Shown here one piece after another: positions 1-7,772 of a stretch of DNA of 64,000 nucleotides; position 1 is the stretch's first letter; every line of letters begins with the position of its first letter. The translations under genes were made by a program, and so were the position numbers. A model generated the notes under the pieces. It was not told the origin of the DNA. It did not search any database and worked only from the letters and a program-made list of their open reading frames with translations. Source of the stretch: Bacillus haynesii (GTDB taxonomy: Bacteria > Bacillota > Bacilli > Bacillales > Bacillaceae); assembly GCF_001969855.1 (NCBI RefSeq), contig NZ_MRBL01000001.1, positions 186,001 through 250,000 of the forward strand, read 5' to 3'.

Positions 1-12
1 ACATTGATTTTC

Positions 13-50
13 TTCAAAACCGTATGGTTACTCAACCATACGGTTTTGAA
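13..50 (-). terminator. Hairpin terminator after the secreted-protein gene
   Basis: A perfect 17-bp inverted repeat (13-29 and 34-50) with a 4-nt loop lies just past the stop of the minus-strand gene at 54. The stem has A/T-rich feet but no long outer T-run, so termination is likely but not certain. Confidence 0.7.
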
Positions 51-53
51 AGT

Positions 54-668
54 TTATAGAGATTCAACACTGAAAACAAGTGCCCAAGTAATTGAAACTA
101 AAACACCTTTTTTTCCGTTATGCGCACTTACACGTGCTCCTAATGTTACCCAATACGACCCAGCCATCCCGCCTAATGCCGCTATCGGCGGCAATACAAC
201 TGACACAAAGCCTGCACCTCCAGCAGCGGTATTTAACTCATTTACAAAACTGTCCGCTTGTTTATGAGTGAATTTTCTGTCATATCCCCACCAATGGTAA
301 GTCCACTTACCATAAGTAGCCATAGGTTGAAATCCAGTCGGTTTTATATTAAGTTGATTATCTATAACCAATAGATTGTCTTCCACACGTTTATTTATGT
401 AGTCAAAATGATCTTCTAAGGCACTAAGATTATACTCCTTGTATAAATCTTCGGGGACATTTTTCAAAATTAACTTTCCATCAGCATCTACATGTACATA
501 GGGTTTAATAGTATTAATTAATTTTTCTTGTTCGGCATTTTCTAGTGCCTGATCATTATCTTTCACATTCACCTCTTTCGAATATTCTTGAGCAAAACTA
601 GTTTTAGGAATCATAAATCCCACCATAAAAATTCCTACTAAAAACATGATACTCAACTTTCTTAACAT
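54..668 (-). CDS. Secreted protein of unknown function, bacteriocin-like C-terminus
   Basis: A 204-residue protein I do not recognise by name. Residues 1-26 look like a Sec signal peptide ending in SFA before QEYS. The mature part has a charged first half (about 27-115) and a second domain that begins YGKWTYHWWGY near residue 119. That domain continues into a Gly/Ala-rich hydrophobic stretch (about 145-180) containing AGGAGF and ALGGMAGSY. A soluble leader region followed by an aromatic, glycine-rich hydrophobic tail recalls membrane-active bacteriocin-like proteins; that is inference from shape, not a family match. Start ATG 668 has AGAGGTG upstream. The gene and its upstream region are clearly more AT-rich than the rest of the window, which suggests acquisition. 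No immunity or transport gene is visible; the partner side lies outside the window. Confidence 0.75.
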   Translation of the reverse strand: MLRKLSIMFLVGIFMVGFMIPKTSFAQEYSKEVNVKDNDQALENAEQEKLINTIKPYVHVDADGKLILKNVPEDLYKEYNLSALEDHFDYINKRVEDNLLVIDNQLNIKPTGFQPMATYGKWTYHWWGYDRKFTHKQADSFVNELNTAAGGAGFVSVVLPPIAALGGMAGSYWVTLGARVSAHNGKKGVLVSITWALVFSVESL

Positions 669-884
669 AACTAAAGCACCTCTTTGTTAATTATTTTCCA
701 TTATATTGTTTCATCACCTGCAATTTCTTTCAACCAATTTATTAAATTTTATTTATATTTTTCTATATTTGGAACTTTATCACTATATAATTAATAAGTG
801 ATTAATACCAGTTTTTGATTTTCCCCTCTTCTCTTTTGCCATTGCCAAAGTCCAATCTCCAAAATCAAGCATGAGAATCTGCGG
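669..884. other. AT-rich intergenic region with an imperfect palindrome
   Basis: Very AT-rich upstream region of the secreted-protein gene. A TATAAT-like hexamer on the minus strand lies near 700-706 without a good -35. An inverted repeat ATCACT (779-784) / AGTGAT (797-802) surrounds an AT-only core and could be an operator. No gene is seen here. Confidence 0.4.
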
Positions 885-924
885 GAAGCAAAAAAAATGG
901 AGCCGCATCTCGCGCTCCATTTTT
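885..924 (-). terminator. Terminator of the MFS exporter gene
   Basis: Stem 893-903 / 914-924 (AAAAATGGAGC paired with GCTCCATTTTT), 10-nt loop, followed on the minus strand by a run of T. It overlaps the stop codon of the MFS gene. Confidence 0.85.
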
Positions 925-2285
925 CAATCCTTCATCAGCTTGATAAATCTGAAGCTCATCAAAACGCTGCCGATGGCAACCACAATCATGACCACCCCCA
1001 GATCCTGAAAATGACCCGCGGTTATTTCTTCTCCAAACAACAGACCGAGAATGACGGACGAAAAGATCGAGCCGAGATAGCGGCATGTTTGGAAGAGGCC
1101 CGAAGTGGTTCCGACGATATCCGGCGGACTTGCCGTAAACATGGCAGCCTGCAGGGCGACATTGCCGAGGCCGTAGCTGACCCCCAGCAAAGAGAGGATG
1201 ATGCCTTTCCACAACATCGGTGCATCGACAAAAAACAATGTGAGCAGGATGGCGCCGGCTGCCATTAAGCAAGAACCAATGAAAACGGGCTGCGTTTCAC
1301 CTGAACGGTCAATCCATTTCCCGACAAAAGGCGAAATCAATACGCTCGTCCCCGACATGAACAGCATCAAAAGACCGCTCGTTTGAACGGAAAGGTGCAT
1401 TTCATCCTGAAAATAACTCGGAAGTCCAAAAAACAAACAGTAGTTAAAGATGTTCAGCATAATAAATTGAGCATAGACCGAAGTTAGCGTCCTGCGTGCG
1501 ATCAACAGTCTGATATCAATAAACGGGCTGTTCACTCTCAGCTCCCACCAAACAAACATCAAAAGCAAGACGAGTCCGAACATCCCCTCGGCAAAACGGG
1601 GCTCGCCCGTGCTCAATGAGAGCAGGAATACCAGCAGGAGAACAATTCCGCCCGCAAACAGAAGAATCCCGGTCAGATCAAGCCGCCTGATAATGGCGCG
1701 AACATTTAAGCCGGCTTTTTTCTCATCTTTCGGAAACATGTACATCCCCAACAAAAAGCTGAACAAAATAAATGGAAAGTTTACGAGGAAAATGGCGGGC
1801 CATCCCCCGAGAACGATTAAAAATCCCCCCACGGTCGGTCCAAAGGCGGTCATAGCCGAAGAAAAAATGGACAGCACACTGAGTGCAGACGCCCGCTTCT
1901 CATGAATGTGGCTTCTGATCAGACCCACTCCCGAAGGATAAATGGCGCCGCTCCCAATCGATTGAAACAAACGCATGATCAGCAAGACTGAAAAAGCCGG
2001 TGCGAGAGGAGCGCCGATTGCCGATACGGCAACGAGAACAAGCCCTGACAAAAACATCTTTTTCCGGCCGATTAAATCGCCGATTTTTCCTGTGACAGGC
2101 TGTGCGACCGCACTGGCTAAATAAAAAGATGAAATCAGCCACGATACGGTTGCAAATGAAAGGTGAAACTCATGCTGGATGCTGTGCAGCGCCAAAGAAA
2201 TCATTGAAGAGTTGAGCGGATTCAGCATCGTCCCTGATGCAACGGCTGTTAAAAACAGAGCGCGATTCTTTTTCAGTCGGGCCAT
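924..2285 (-). CDS. MFS drug/proton antiporter, DHA2-like
   Basis: A 453-residue major facilitator protein, probably a proton-driven exporter of drugs or other small molecules in the cell membrane. It is hydrophobic throughout, with about 14 predicted membrane segments. The MFS motif A, GKIGDLIGRKK, sits at residues 66-76 in the loop after the second helix, and a motif C-like GPTVGGF follows near residue 150. Substrate is unknown. ATG 2285 has no good ribosome site of its own (only GAAAGG far upstream). It starts 4 nt after the stop of the small frame at 2290-2469, which has a strong ribosome site, so translational coupling is plausible. No regulator gene is adjacent. Confidence 0.9.
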   Translation of the reverse strand: MARLKKNRALFLTAVASGTMLNPLNSSMISLALHSIQHEFHLSFATVSWLISSFYLASAVAQPVTGKIGDLIGRKKMFLSGLVLVAVSAIGAPLAPAFSVLLIMRLFQSIGSGAIYPSGVGLIRSHIHEKRASALSVLSIFSSAMTAFGPTVGGFLIVLGGWPAIFLVNFPFILFSFLLGMYMFPKDEKKAGLNVRAIIRRLDLTGILLFAGGIVLLLVFLLSLSTGEPRFAEGMFGLVLLLMFVWWELRVNSPFIDIRLLIARRTLTSVYAQFIMLNIFNYCLFFGLPSYFQDEMHLSVQTSGLLMLFMSGTSVLISPFVGKWIDRSGETQPVFIGSCLMAAGAILLTLFFVDAPMLWKGIILSLLGVSYGLGNVALQAAMFTASPPDIVGTTSGLFQTCRYLGSIFSSVILGLLFGEEITAGHFQDLGVVMIVVAIGSVLMSFRFIKLMKD

Positions 2286-2289
2286 TTAC

Positions 2290-2469
2290 TCAAGAAAGCA
2301 GCCTTTCGCCGGCTCCGTCCGCTTTGCCGCCCGCACCCGTATCACGGTTGAAAACATTGCCGACGGCCCCGTATAAAGCAGCATCAAGCCGTTGCGATTC
2401 CCGGTTCATCATCGCTGCCGCTCCATTTTGCAAACCGCATTCCGCAAGTTTTTCAATATCCGATTTCAT
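2290..2469 (-). CDS. Small hypothetical protein or leader peptide, 59 aa
   Basis: An open frame of 59 residues beginning MKSDIEKLAECGLQNG and ending GAGERLLS. It has a strong GAGGAGGT ribosome site about 6 nt before ATG 2469. It ends 4 nt before the MFS start, which lacks its own clear site. There is no signal peptide or membrane segment; the middle is mildly amphipathic and the tail is Gly/Ala-rich. I know no family for it. It could be a real small protein or a leader whose translation opens the MFS start. It is unlikely to be an extension of the MFS protein because the frames differ. Confidence 0.5.
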   Translation of the reverse strand: MKSDIEKLAECGLQNGAAAMMNRESQRLDAALYGAVGNVFNRDTGAGGKADGAGERLLS

Positions 2470-2633
2470 TTTTAGACCTCCTCATGCTCTTATCATTTTC
2501 TTGTTTTCTTTTTTCGATTCATGACAGTCATAACCTTTGATACAGAGGAGCACGCTTCCTCTTTTCTCTTCATGAAAAATTTACATGTTTTACATTTCAA
2601 TAGTTCAAAATATGTAAAAAGGGGGAGATATCG

Positions 2634-4295
2634 ATGAATGCATTGCTTTCTTTTCTATTTCGGTTTGACGTCATGACTGGTGCTTTCATTGTTGTTATTG
2701 TCCCTTACTTTTTTATAAAAGCCGGAGCGTTTTTAAAGGAAGTCCAACGGAAAACGAAATGGCCCGGTATAAAAGAAAAAAAGCAGCAGACAACGAAAGC
2801 CCTCTCAGGTGATCTGCAAGCCAATATCAATGAGATAGCCGGGCACATCGGTCACAGCTCTGACGTGTCAATCAGGGAATTTGTCATCGGTTCGTCAGGA
2901 CGGAAGGCCGCTCTTATTTATATAGATGGACTCGCAGATAAACATATGATCCACGAACACCTTCTGACTCCGTTAATGAAAGCAGAAGGCGATGTCAAAC
3001 AAGAATCGGATTCTCCGGACGCACTTTCCGAGGAGCGCTTTAAAGCCTTACTGCTGAATCGGCTGCTTCCGATGACCGGCGTCAAAGAAAACCGGGACCT
3101 TGACGATATTTTGCACGGCATTCTGACAGGTTCCGCAGCCTTGATCATCGACGGCTTTCATGACGGAATCATGATTGATGTGAAAGGCTGGAAATCGCGA
3201 AACATCGAAGAGCCGATCACAGAAAGTCTTGTCAGAGGCCCCCGGGTGGGGTTCGTCGAAAACCTGCGGGATAATACGGCGATTCTGCGAAGACTCAGTA
3301 CAAACCCGAATTTGACCATGATCGATTATCAAATCGGCAAAATGGCTAAAGCATGCTCTCTCGTTTATATAAAAGGGATCGCAGAAGAAGGTCTTATCAA
3401 AGAAGTGACAGAGCGGATCAACAAAATAGACCTTGATGATGCGCTGGAATCGGGCTATATCGAAGAATTGATCGAAGACAACTATCTGTCCTTTTTCCCG
3501 CAAATTCAAAATACCGAGCGGCCCGATCGTGTGATGGGAGCTCTTTTGGAAGGCAGGGTTGCCATTCTGATGGACGGAACGCCTTTTGCGTTGATCGTTC
3601 CGGTTACGTTTCCGATGTTTTTTCAGACGCCTGAAGATTATTATGAACGCTGGCTGCCAATGTCGCTTATTCGCATGCTGCGTTTTGCGGCCGGTTTTAT
3701 CAGCGTTTTCCTGCCGAGCATATACATTGCGTTTGTCTCTTTCCACCAGGGGATGATCCCGACCAAACTCGCTCTTTCCATTGCCAGCACCAGAATAGGC
3801 GTCCCTTTTCCTTCTTTAATTGAGGCCATTCTGATGGAGGTCTCAATCGAAATCCTGCGCGAAGCGGGACTGCGCCTGCCGAAGCCTGTCGGCCAGACGG
3901 TCGGCTTGGTCGGCGGCCTGGTAATCGGTGAAGCGGCTGTACAAGCAAGCCTTGTCAGTCCGATCATGGTCATCGTTGTGGCGCTGACGGCCATTTCCTC
4001 GTTTGCGATCCCACAATACGGCACAGGCATTTCTTTAAGAATACTGCGCTTTGTCGCCATGTTCTGCTCGGCCGTTTTTGGACTGTACGGCATTTTATTA
4101 TTTTTGCTTGTGCTCTGCATTCATTTTTCAAAACTCGAAAGCTTCGGTGTTCCTTATTTTACGCCGGCTAATATTTTCAGCAAGGAAGATTTAAAAGACT
4201 TTATATTTCGGCTGCCTTTGTTTACGATGATCCGCCGCCCTGAAGAATTTTCCTCTGGCCATAACCGATACCGCCGAAAAAAGAAGAGGAAGTGA
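2634..4295 (+). CDS. Spore germinant receptor, GerA-type A subunit
   Basis: A 553-residue protein of the GerA/GerB/GerK A-subunit family, part of the nutrient receptor in the inner spore membrane that triggers germination. A large soluble N-terminal region holds the family signature FPQIQNTERPD near residue 290 and a DYYERW segment. A C-terminal membrane domain of about five segments follows (from about residue 325, with FHQGMIPTKLAL, LLREAGLRLP-like and VGLVGG motifs). Oddly, residues 11-32 form an extra hydrophobic segment followed by a basic patch, so the N-terminus is longer than the roughly 480 residues of GerAA. ATG 2634 follows GGGGGAG. It is the first gene of an A-B-C operon. Which of the Bacillus receptors it corresponds to (Ynd-like, GerK-like or other) I cannot tell. 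Confidence 0.95.
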   Translation: MNALLSFLFRFDVMTGAFIVVIVPYFFIKAGAFLKEVQRKTKWPGIKEKKQQTTKALSGDLQANINEIAGHIGHSSDVSIREFVIGSSGRKAALIYIDGLADKHMIHEHLLTPLMKAEGDVKQESDSPDALSEERFKALLLNRLLPMTGVKENRDLDDILHGILTGSAALIIDGFHDGIMIDVKGWKSRNIEEPITESLVRGPRVGFVENLRDNTAILRRLSTNPNLTMIDYQIGKMAKACSLVYIKGIAEEGLIKEVTERINKIDLDDALESGYIEELIEDNYLSFFPQIQNTERPDRVMGALLEGRVAILMDGTPFALIVPVTFPMFFQTPEDYYERWLPMSLIRMLRFAAGFISVFLPSIYIAFVSFHQGMIPTKLALSIASTRIGVPFPSLIEAILMEVSIEILREAGLRLPKPVGQTVGLVGGLVIGEAAVQASLVSPIMVIVVALTAISSFAIPQYGTGISLRILRFVAMFCSAVFGLYGILLFLLVLCIHFSKLESFGVPYFTPANIFSKEDLKDFIFRLPLFTMIRRPEEFSSGHNRYRRKKKRK

Positions 4296-4300
4296 ACGTG

Positions 4301-5416
4301 ATGTTATTAAGAAGCAAAGAAGACCGGATTACCACCGTTCAAACGATCTACCTCGTATCATCTACGATTATTGCCGTCGGCATTTTGACGCTTCCGCGCG
4401 TGCTTGCCGAAGAGGTCGGGACCCCCGATATGTGGATCTCCATCATTCTCGGAGGCATCCTCTCGCTATTGACCGGCTTTTTGGTCATCAGCCTGGCGTT
4501 GCGCCATCCGCGGAGAACGTTTTTTGACTTCAGCAGACAGCTGGTAGGAAAAGGGGCAGGCAGCATTCTAAGCATCATTTTTATCTGGTACGCCATTTTG
4601 CTCGGAAGCTTTGAGATCCGCTCCATGGGTGAAGTCACTCAGTTTTATTTATTGGAAAGCACACCGATTGAACCGCTGATGATCTCCATGCTGTGGGTCG
4701 GAACCTATGTTGTGACAGGCGGCATCAATCCGATCGCCCGTCTATTCGAATTATTGGCTCCCATTACATTTATTATTTTTTTTCTCGTCATCATCATGGG
4801 GGTAAAGCTGTTTAATACCGAAAATTTGCTGCCGGTCTTGGGACAGGGATTCATCCCGGTCTTGAAAGGCATTGCCCCGACGTTTCTGACCAATTCAGGG
4901 ATCGAGTTCATGATGATATGGACCGCCTTTATGAAGGAGCCGCAGAAAGCTAAAAAAGTGATCTTCTGGGGAATCGGCCTTCCGATTTCCTTATACTTAA
5001 CAGCGATCGTCATCATCATCGGTGCGCTTTCATTAAACGGGACAAGTGTTGAGACTTGGCCGCTGATCACGCTCATTCAGCAATATGAATACAGAGGAAT
5101 TTTATTTGAACGGTTTGAGTCTTTCTTATTGATCGTTTGGCTTATTCAGATTTTCGCCACATATGTAATCTGCCACTATATCGCTTCACTCGGCCTTTCG
5201 CAGCTGTTCGGTAAAAAGCTGACGCCGTTTGTTCTGATTGTACTGCCTTTTTTGTATTTAACGGCTCTTTTTCCGCAAAGTATAAATGACGTCTTTACAA
5301 TGGGGGATATGATCGGCTACTACAGCCTTGTTGTATCCATCGCCTTCCCTGTCCTGTTATTGGGTGCAGCACGATTAAAAGGAGAAAGAAAAGGTGAGCG
5401 CCATGAAACGAATTAA
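4301..5416 (+). CDS. Spore germinant receptor, B subunit (permease-like)
   Basis: Integral membrane B subunit of the receptor, about 371 residues with roughly ten membrane segments, from the spore-germination branch of the amino acid/polyamine transporter superfamily. In this family the B subunit forms the amino-acid-binding membrane pocket. An in-frame GTG at 4292 overlaps the stop of the A gene. The ribosome site GAAGAGGAAG lies at 4283-4292, so ATG 4301 (MLLRSKEDRITTVQ) has the correct spacing and is chosen. It overlaps the C gene by 14 nt, as expected for a translationally coupled operon. Confidence 0.93.
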   Translation: MLLRSKEDRITTVQTIYLVSSTIIAVGILTLPRVLAEEVGTPDMWISIILGGILSLLTGFLVISLALRHPRRTFFDFSRQLVGKGAGSILSIIFIWYAILLGSFEIRSMGEVTQFYLLESTPIEPLMISMLWVGTYVVTGGINPIARLFELLAPITFIIFFLVIIMGVKLFNTENLLPVLGQGFIPVLKGIAPTFLTNSGIEFMMIWTAFMKEPQKAKKVIFWGIGLPISLYLTAIVIIIGALSLNGTSVETWPLITLIQQYEYRGILFERFESFLLIVWLIQIFATYVICHYIASLGLSQLFGKKLTPFVLIVLPFLYLTALFPQSINDVFTMGDMIGYYSLVVSIAFPVLLLGAARLKGERKGERHETN

Positions 5417-6539
5417 CATAGGGATCCTCCTGCTCTCTTGCATTTGTTTAGCTGGATGCTGGGATAATTACGATATTGAAGGGCTGTCCATCGTCATGGC
5501 CACAGGATTTGATAAAGGAAAAGAAAACCGGGGCGAGCCGTTGGAGTTGACGACACAGATTGCCGTATTTCAAAGTACAATTCAAGGACAGACCTCGATC
5601 AAGCCCCCATATCAAAACATCACGCTTGCAGGCGACTCCGTCCATGAAATTTTGCGCAATTTCTCATTGGAGCTTCCAAAGCCCATTTTTACGCAGCATC
5701 AAAAAGTGCTGATGATTGGAGAAGATCTGGCCAGATCGATCAATTTGCAGGATCTGTTCGATCAGAATATTAGAGACAACAATTCGAGGATGAGTCCTGA
5801 AATTTGCATTGCCTCCCCATCGGCAAAACAAGTACTCGATGTGCCTGGAAAGACGGAAACACCGACAGAGCGCATCATGGAGACGCTGAAAAATCGCTTC
5901 CGTACAGCAGGGATACTGCCCGTCGTAAGCCTGGGCGATGTGAAAGCTAACTTTGTCAGCAATACAAGCTTTTTACTGCAAAAGATCGATATACAGCACG
6001 GCCAGCTCGTATTTGACGGAGCCGGAATAGTGAAAGGTTCAAAGAAAAAACTCATCGGAACGCTGACAAAAGAAGAACTCGAAGGTATCGGCTGGATCAC
6101 CGGGCAAATTGAGGGCGGACTCGTCAAGGTGAAAAATCAAGCTGACCAGGTGATGGTCTATGAAATCCAATCCGTTGACAGTCGAGTCAAGCTTTCAAAG
6201 AAAAACGGGCAGCCTTCCTTTCATATATATATCACCTCAAAAGGACGATTATCAGAAGACTGGACATCGCCGGGCAATGCCTTCCAAAACAAAAAGCTGA
6301 AAGAAGTCGAACGTCTTGCCGGAGATCAGGTCAAAGTGTGGATTAAGAACGCGCTCGGCAAACTGCAGGGCGAATACCGGACGGACGTCTTGAAATTCGG
6401 GGAAAAGTACAGAATTCAGTATCCGCGGGAATGGGAAAAAGTGAAAGGGAAATGGGATGAGATTTTCGCTGAGGCCGATATTACATATGATGTTGATATC
6501 AACATTGACAACTTCGGGTCAAGCGGCAGAAAAAAATAG
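5403..6539 (+). CDS. Spore germinant receptor, C subunit (lipoprotein)
   Basis: Ger(x)C family lipoprotein, 378 residues, the third subunit of the germinant receptor, anchored on the outer face of the inner spore membrane. The N-terminal signal ends in the lipobox LAGC with Cys19, followed by the typical WDNYDIE. The family pattern of a conserved N-domain and a Lys-rich C-terminal half is intact and length is usual. ATG 5403 is chosen over an in-frame GTG at 5394 because AAGG at 5391-5394 is well spaced and the signal peptide then starts MKRINIG. The gene ends directly in a shared terminator. Confidence 0.93.
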   Translation: MKRINIGILLLSCICLAGCWDNYDIEGLSIVMATGFDKGKENRGEPLELTTQIAVFQSTIQGQTSIKPPYQNITLAGDSVHEILRNFSLELPKPIFTQHQKVLMIGEDLARSINLQDLFDQNIRDNNSRMSPEICIASPSAKQVLDVPGKTETPTERIMETLKNRFRTAGILPVVSLGDVKANFVSNTSFLLQKIDIQHGQLVFDGAGIVKGSKKKLIGTLTKEELEGIGWITGQIEGGLVKVKNQADQVMVYEIQSVDSRVKLSKKNGQPSFHIYITSKGRLSEDWTSPGNAFQNKKLKEVERLAGDQVKVWIKNALGKLQGEYRTDVLKFGEKYRIQYPREWEKVKGKWDEIFAEADITYDVDINIDNFGSSGRKK

Positions 6540-6573
6540 CAGCCGGGCATTTTTTTAGCCCGGCTGCTTTTTA
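6538..6573. terminator. Bidirectional terminator between the ger operon and ywaC
   Basis: An 11-bp perfect GC-rich stem, AGCAGCCGGGC (6538-6548) with GCCCGGCTGCT (6558-6568), a loop of mostly T, and T-runs on both sides. It serves both converging transcripts. Confidence 0.92.
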
Positions 6574-7230
6574 TTGATCCGCTTTTGTTCGAATATGAAG
6601 CATTTTTTCATCCAGGTAGTTCGCGATGTCAGCCGCTTCTTTCAGCTCATCAGTGAGCTGGTTCGGCACTTCATTGTTCAATTTGTAGTAGATTTTATGC
6701 TCGAGGCTCGCCCAGAAATCCATTGCGATCGTCCTGATTTGAATCTCCACCTTGGCGTACTCGACGCGGTTGGTCAAGTAAACAGGCACTTCTACAATCA
6801 GGTGGAGACTCCTGTATCCGTTCGGCTTCGGATTTTTAATGTAGTCTTTCATTTTTAAAATCTTGATGTCTTCGTGTTCCTTCAACACTTCAACCATATT
6901 GTAAATGTCGGATAAAAACGAGCAGACGATTCTGAGACCGGCGATATCATTGATGTGCTCCTTAGCGGCCTTTGTCGTAATATCACAGCCCTTCCGCACA
7001 AGCTTGTTAATCAGGCTTTCAAAGCTTTTTACCCTTGATTTTGTATGCTCAATCGGGTTATGGCCGTGAATTAAATTATATTCCTGGCTGATAATCGAAA
7101 ACTTCGTATCCATTTGATCCAAGGCAAATTTATAGACGAGGAGTTCGTTCTTCCAGTCCTCCATCAGGTTTCTCAAATCTTCTATCTGGGCTTCAGGCAG
7201 GCCCATCATCTTATCTATCGCCATATCCAT
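6571..7230 (-). CDS. ywaC: Small alarmone synthetase (GTP pyrophosphokinase) YwaC/SasA
   Basis: A 219-residue stand-alone RelA/SpoT-type synthetase that transfers pyrophosphate from ATP to GDP/GTP to make (p)ppGpp. The synthetase fold is visible: HINDIAGLRIVCSF, PNGYRSLHLIVEVP and EIQIRTIAMDFWASLEHKIYYK. No hydrolase, TGS or ACT domain is present, as expected for the SasA/RelP class. ATG 7230 has AAGGAG upstream. An excellent extracytoplasmic-function sigma promoter lies 50-80 nt upstream, matching the cell-wall-stress control known for B. subtilis ywaC. It is adjacent to dlt as in B. subtilis. Confidence 0.95.
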   Translation of the reverse strand: MDMAIDKMMGLPEAQIEDLRNLMEDWKNELLVYKFALDQMDTKFSIISQEYNLIHGHNPIEHTKSRVKSFESLINKLVRKGCDITTKAAKEHINDIAGLRIVCSFLSDIYNMVEVLKEHEDIKILKMKDYIKNPKPNGYRSLHLIVEVPVYLTNRVEYAKVEIQIRTIAMDFWASLEHKIYYKLNNEVPNQLTDELKEAADIANYLDEKMLHIRTKADQ

Positions 7231-7279
7231 TATATTTTCTCCTTATAACATCATTTCGTTTTTTCATTTTTTCAGTTAG

Positions 7280-7308
7280 TAGACGGGCACATCCGCGGTA
7301 AAGTTTCG
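7280..7308 (-). promoter_or_regulatory. ECF sigma (SigM/SigW type) promoter of ywaC
   Basis: On the minus strand: -35 CGAAAC (7303-7308), 17-nt spacer, -10 CGTCTA (7280-7285). This fits the GAAAC / CGTC pattern used by SigM, SigW and SigX. Confidence 0.8.
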
Positions 7309-7324
7309 ATTGAAAGCGGAGATC

Positions 7325-7359
7325 AAAAAGTGGCCTGGTTTACCATTTTCCACTTTTTT
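7325..7359. other. Hairpin between ywaC and the yjcZ-type gene
   Basis: AAAAAGTGG (7325-7333) pairs with CCACTTTTT (7350-7358). The 16-nt loop contains a further GGTTTACC pairing. It is followed by T on the plus strand like an intrinsic terminator, but no gene reads into it. Confidence 0.45.
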
Positions 7360-7428
7360 AAATTTATTCCCCTTTCAAAAGTCATAAAGCTTTCATATTC
7401 TGTACTACCACTTTTCGGAGGTGATGAT

Positions 7429-7512
7429 ATGTCATACTCTAATAGTTTCGCTTTGATCGTTGTATTATTTATTTTGCTGATCATTGTGGGCTCCGCTTTT
7501 GTAAAGTATTAA
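7429..7512 (+). CDS. YjcZ-type small hydrophobic sporulation protein, 27 aa
   Basis: A 27-residue protein, MSYSNSFALIVVLFILLIIV then GSAFVKY, matching the short YjcZ family: a small polar head followed by a single membrane segment, often annotated as sporulation proteins. The ribosome site CGGAGGTGATG directly precedes ATG 7429. A longer upstream frame exists but its codons show no sign of coding. A CATATTC-like element near 7394 could be part of a mother-cell sigma promoter, but the match is weak. A hairpin terminator follows. Confidence 0.8.
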   Translation: MSYSNSFALIVVLFILLIIVGSAFVKY

Positions 7513-7547
7513 TTCATTCCCGCGCGAAGCCTTCTTCCGACAAACTG

Positions 7548-7597
7548 CAGGTTCATATCGAAAGGCGCTCCGCTTTTCATATGAGCCTGTTTTTTTG
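7548..7597 (+). terminator. Terminator after the yjcZ-type gene
   Basis: A long imperfect stem from CAGG (7548-7551) to CCTG (7586-7589), with inner CATAT/ATATG and AAAGGCG/CGCTTTT pairings, followed by seven T. Confidence 0.7.
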
Positions 7598-7701
7598 TTA
7601 TTTAAAAAGAATTTATTTCCACAATAACAAAAAATGTTTATAATAGGATAGGCTCTGAGCTGACGGCATACGTCGCTTGGAAATAAAAACTCTCGCACAA
7701 A

Positions 7702-7729
7702 TGAAACTTTTATACAACATTTTCGTCTT
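7702..7729 (+). promoter_or_regulatory. ECF sigma promoter of the dlt operon
   Basis: -35 TGAAAC (7702-7707), 16-nt spacer, -10 CGTCTT (7724-7729), about 45 nt before dltX. It fits the SigX/SigM/SigW consensus and the known control of dlt in B. subtilis. Confidence 0.82.
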
Positions 7730-7772
7730 ATACTGTTGTTAAGGCAATTCAATAACGGAAAGGAAAAGATCA

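Noticed and set aside
2569-2610. Possible SigG promoter (TGAAAA ... CATTTCA) upstream of the germination operon
   Set aside because: Spacing is only 14 nt and the -10 does not fit CATANTA; forespore control is likely for such operons but this site is not supported.
3048-3746. 232-residue open frame on the minus strand
   Set aside because: Lies wholly antisense to the germinant receptor A gene, has no ribosome site and an unnatural His/Arg-rich composition.
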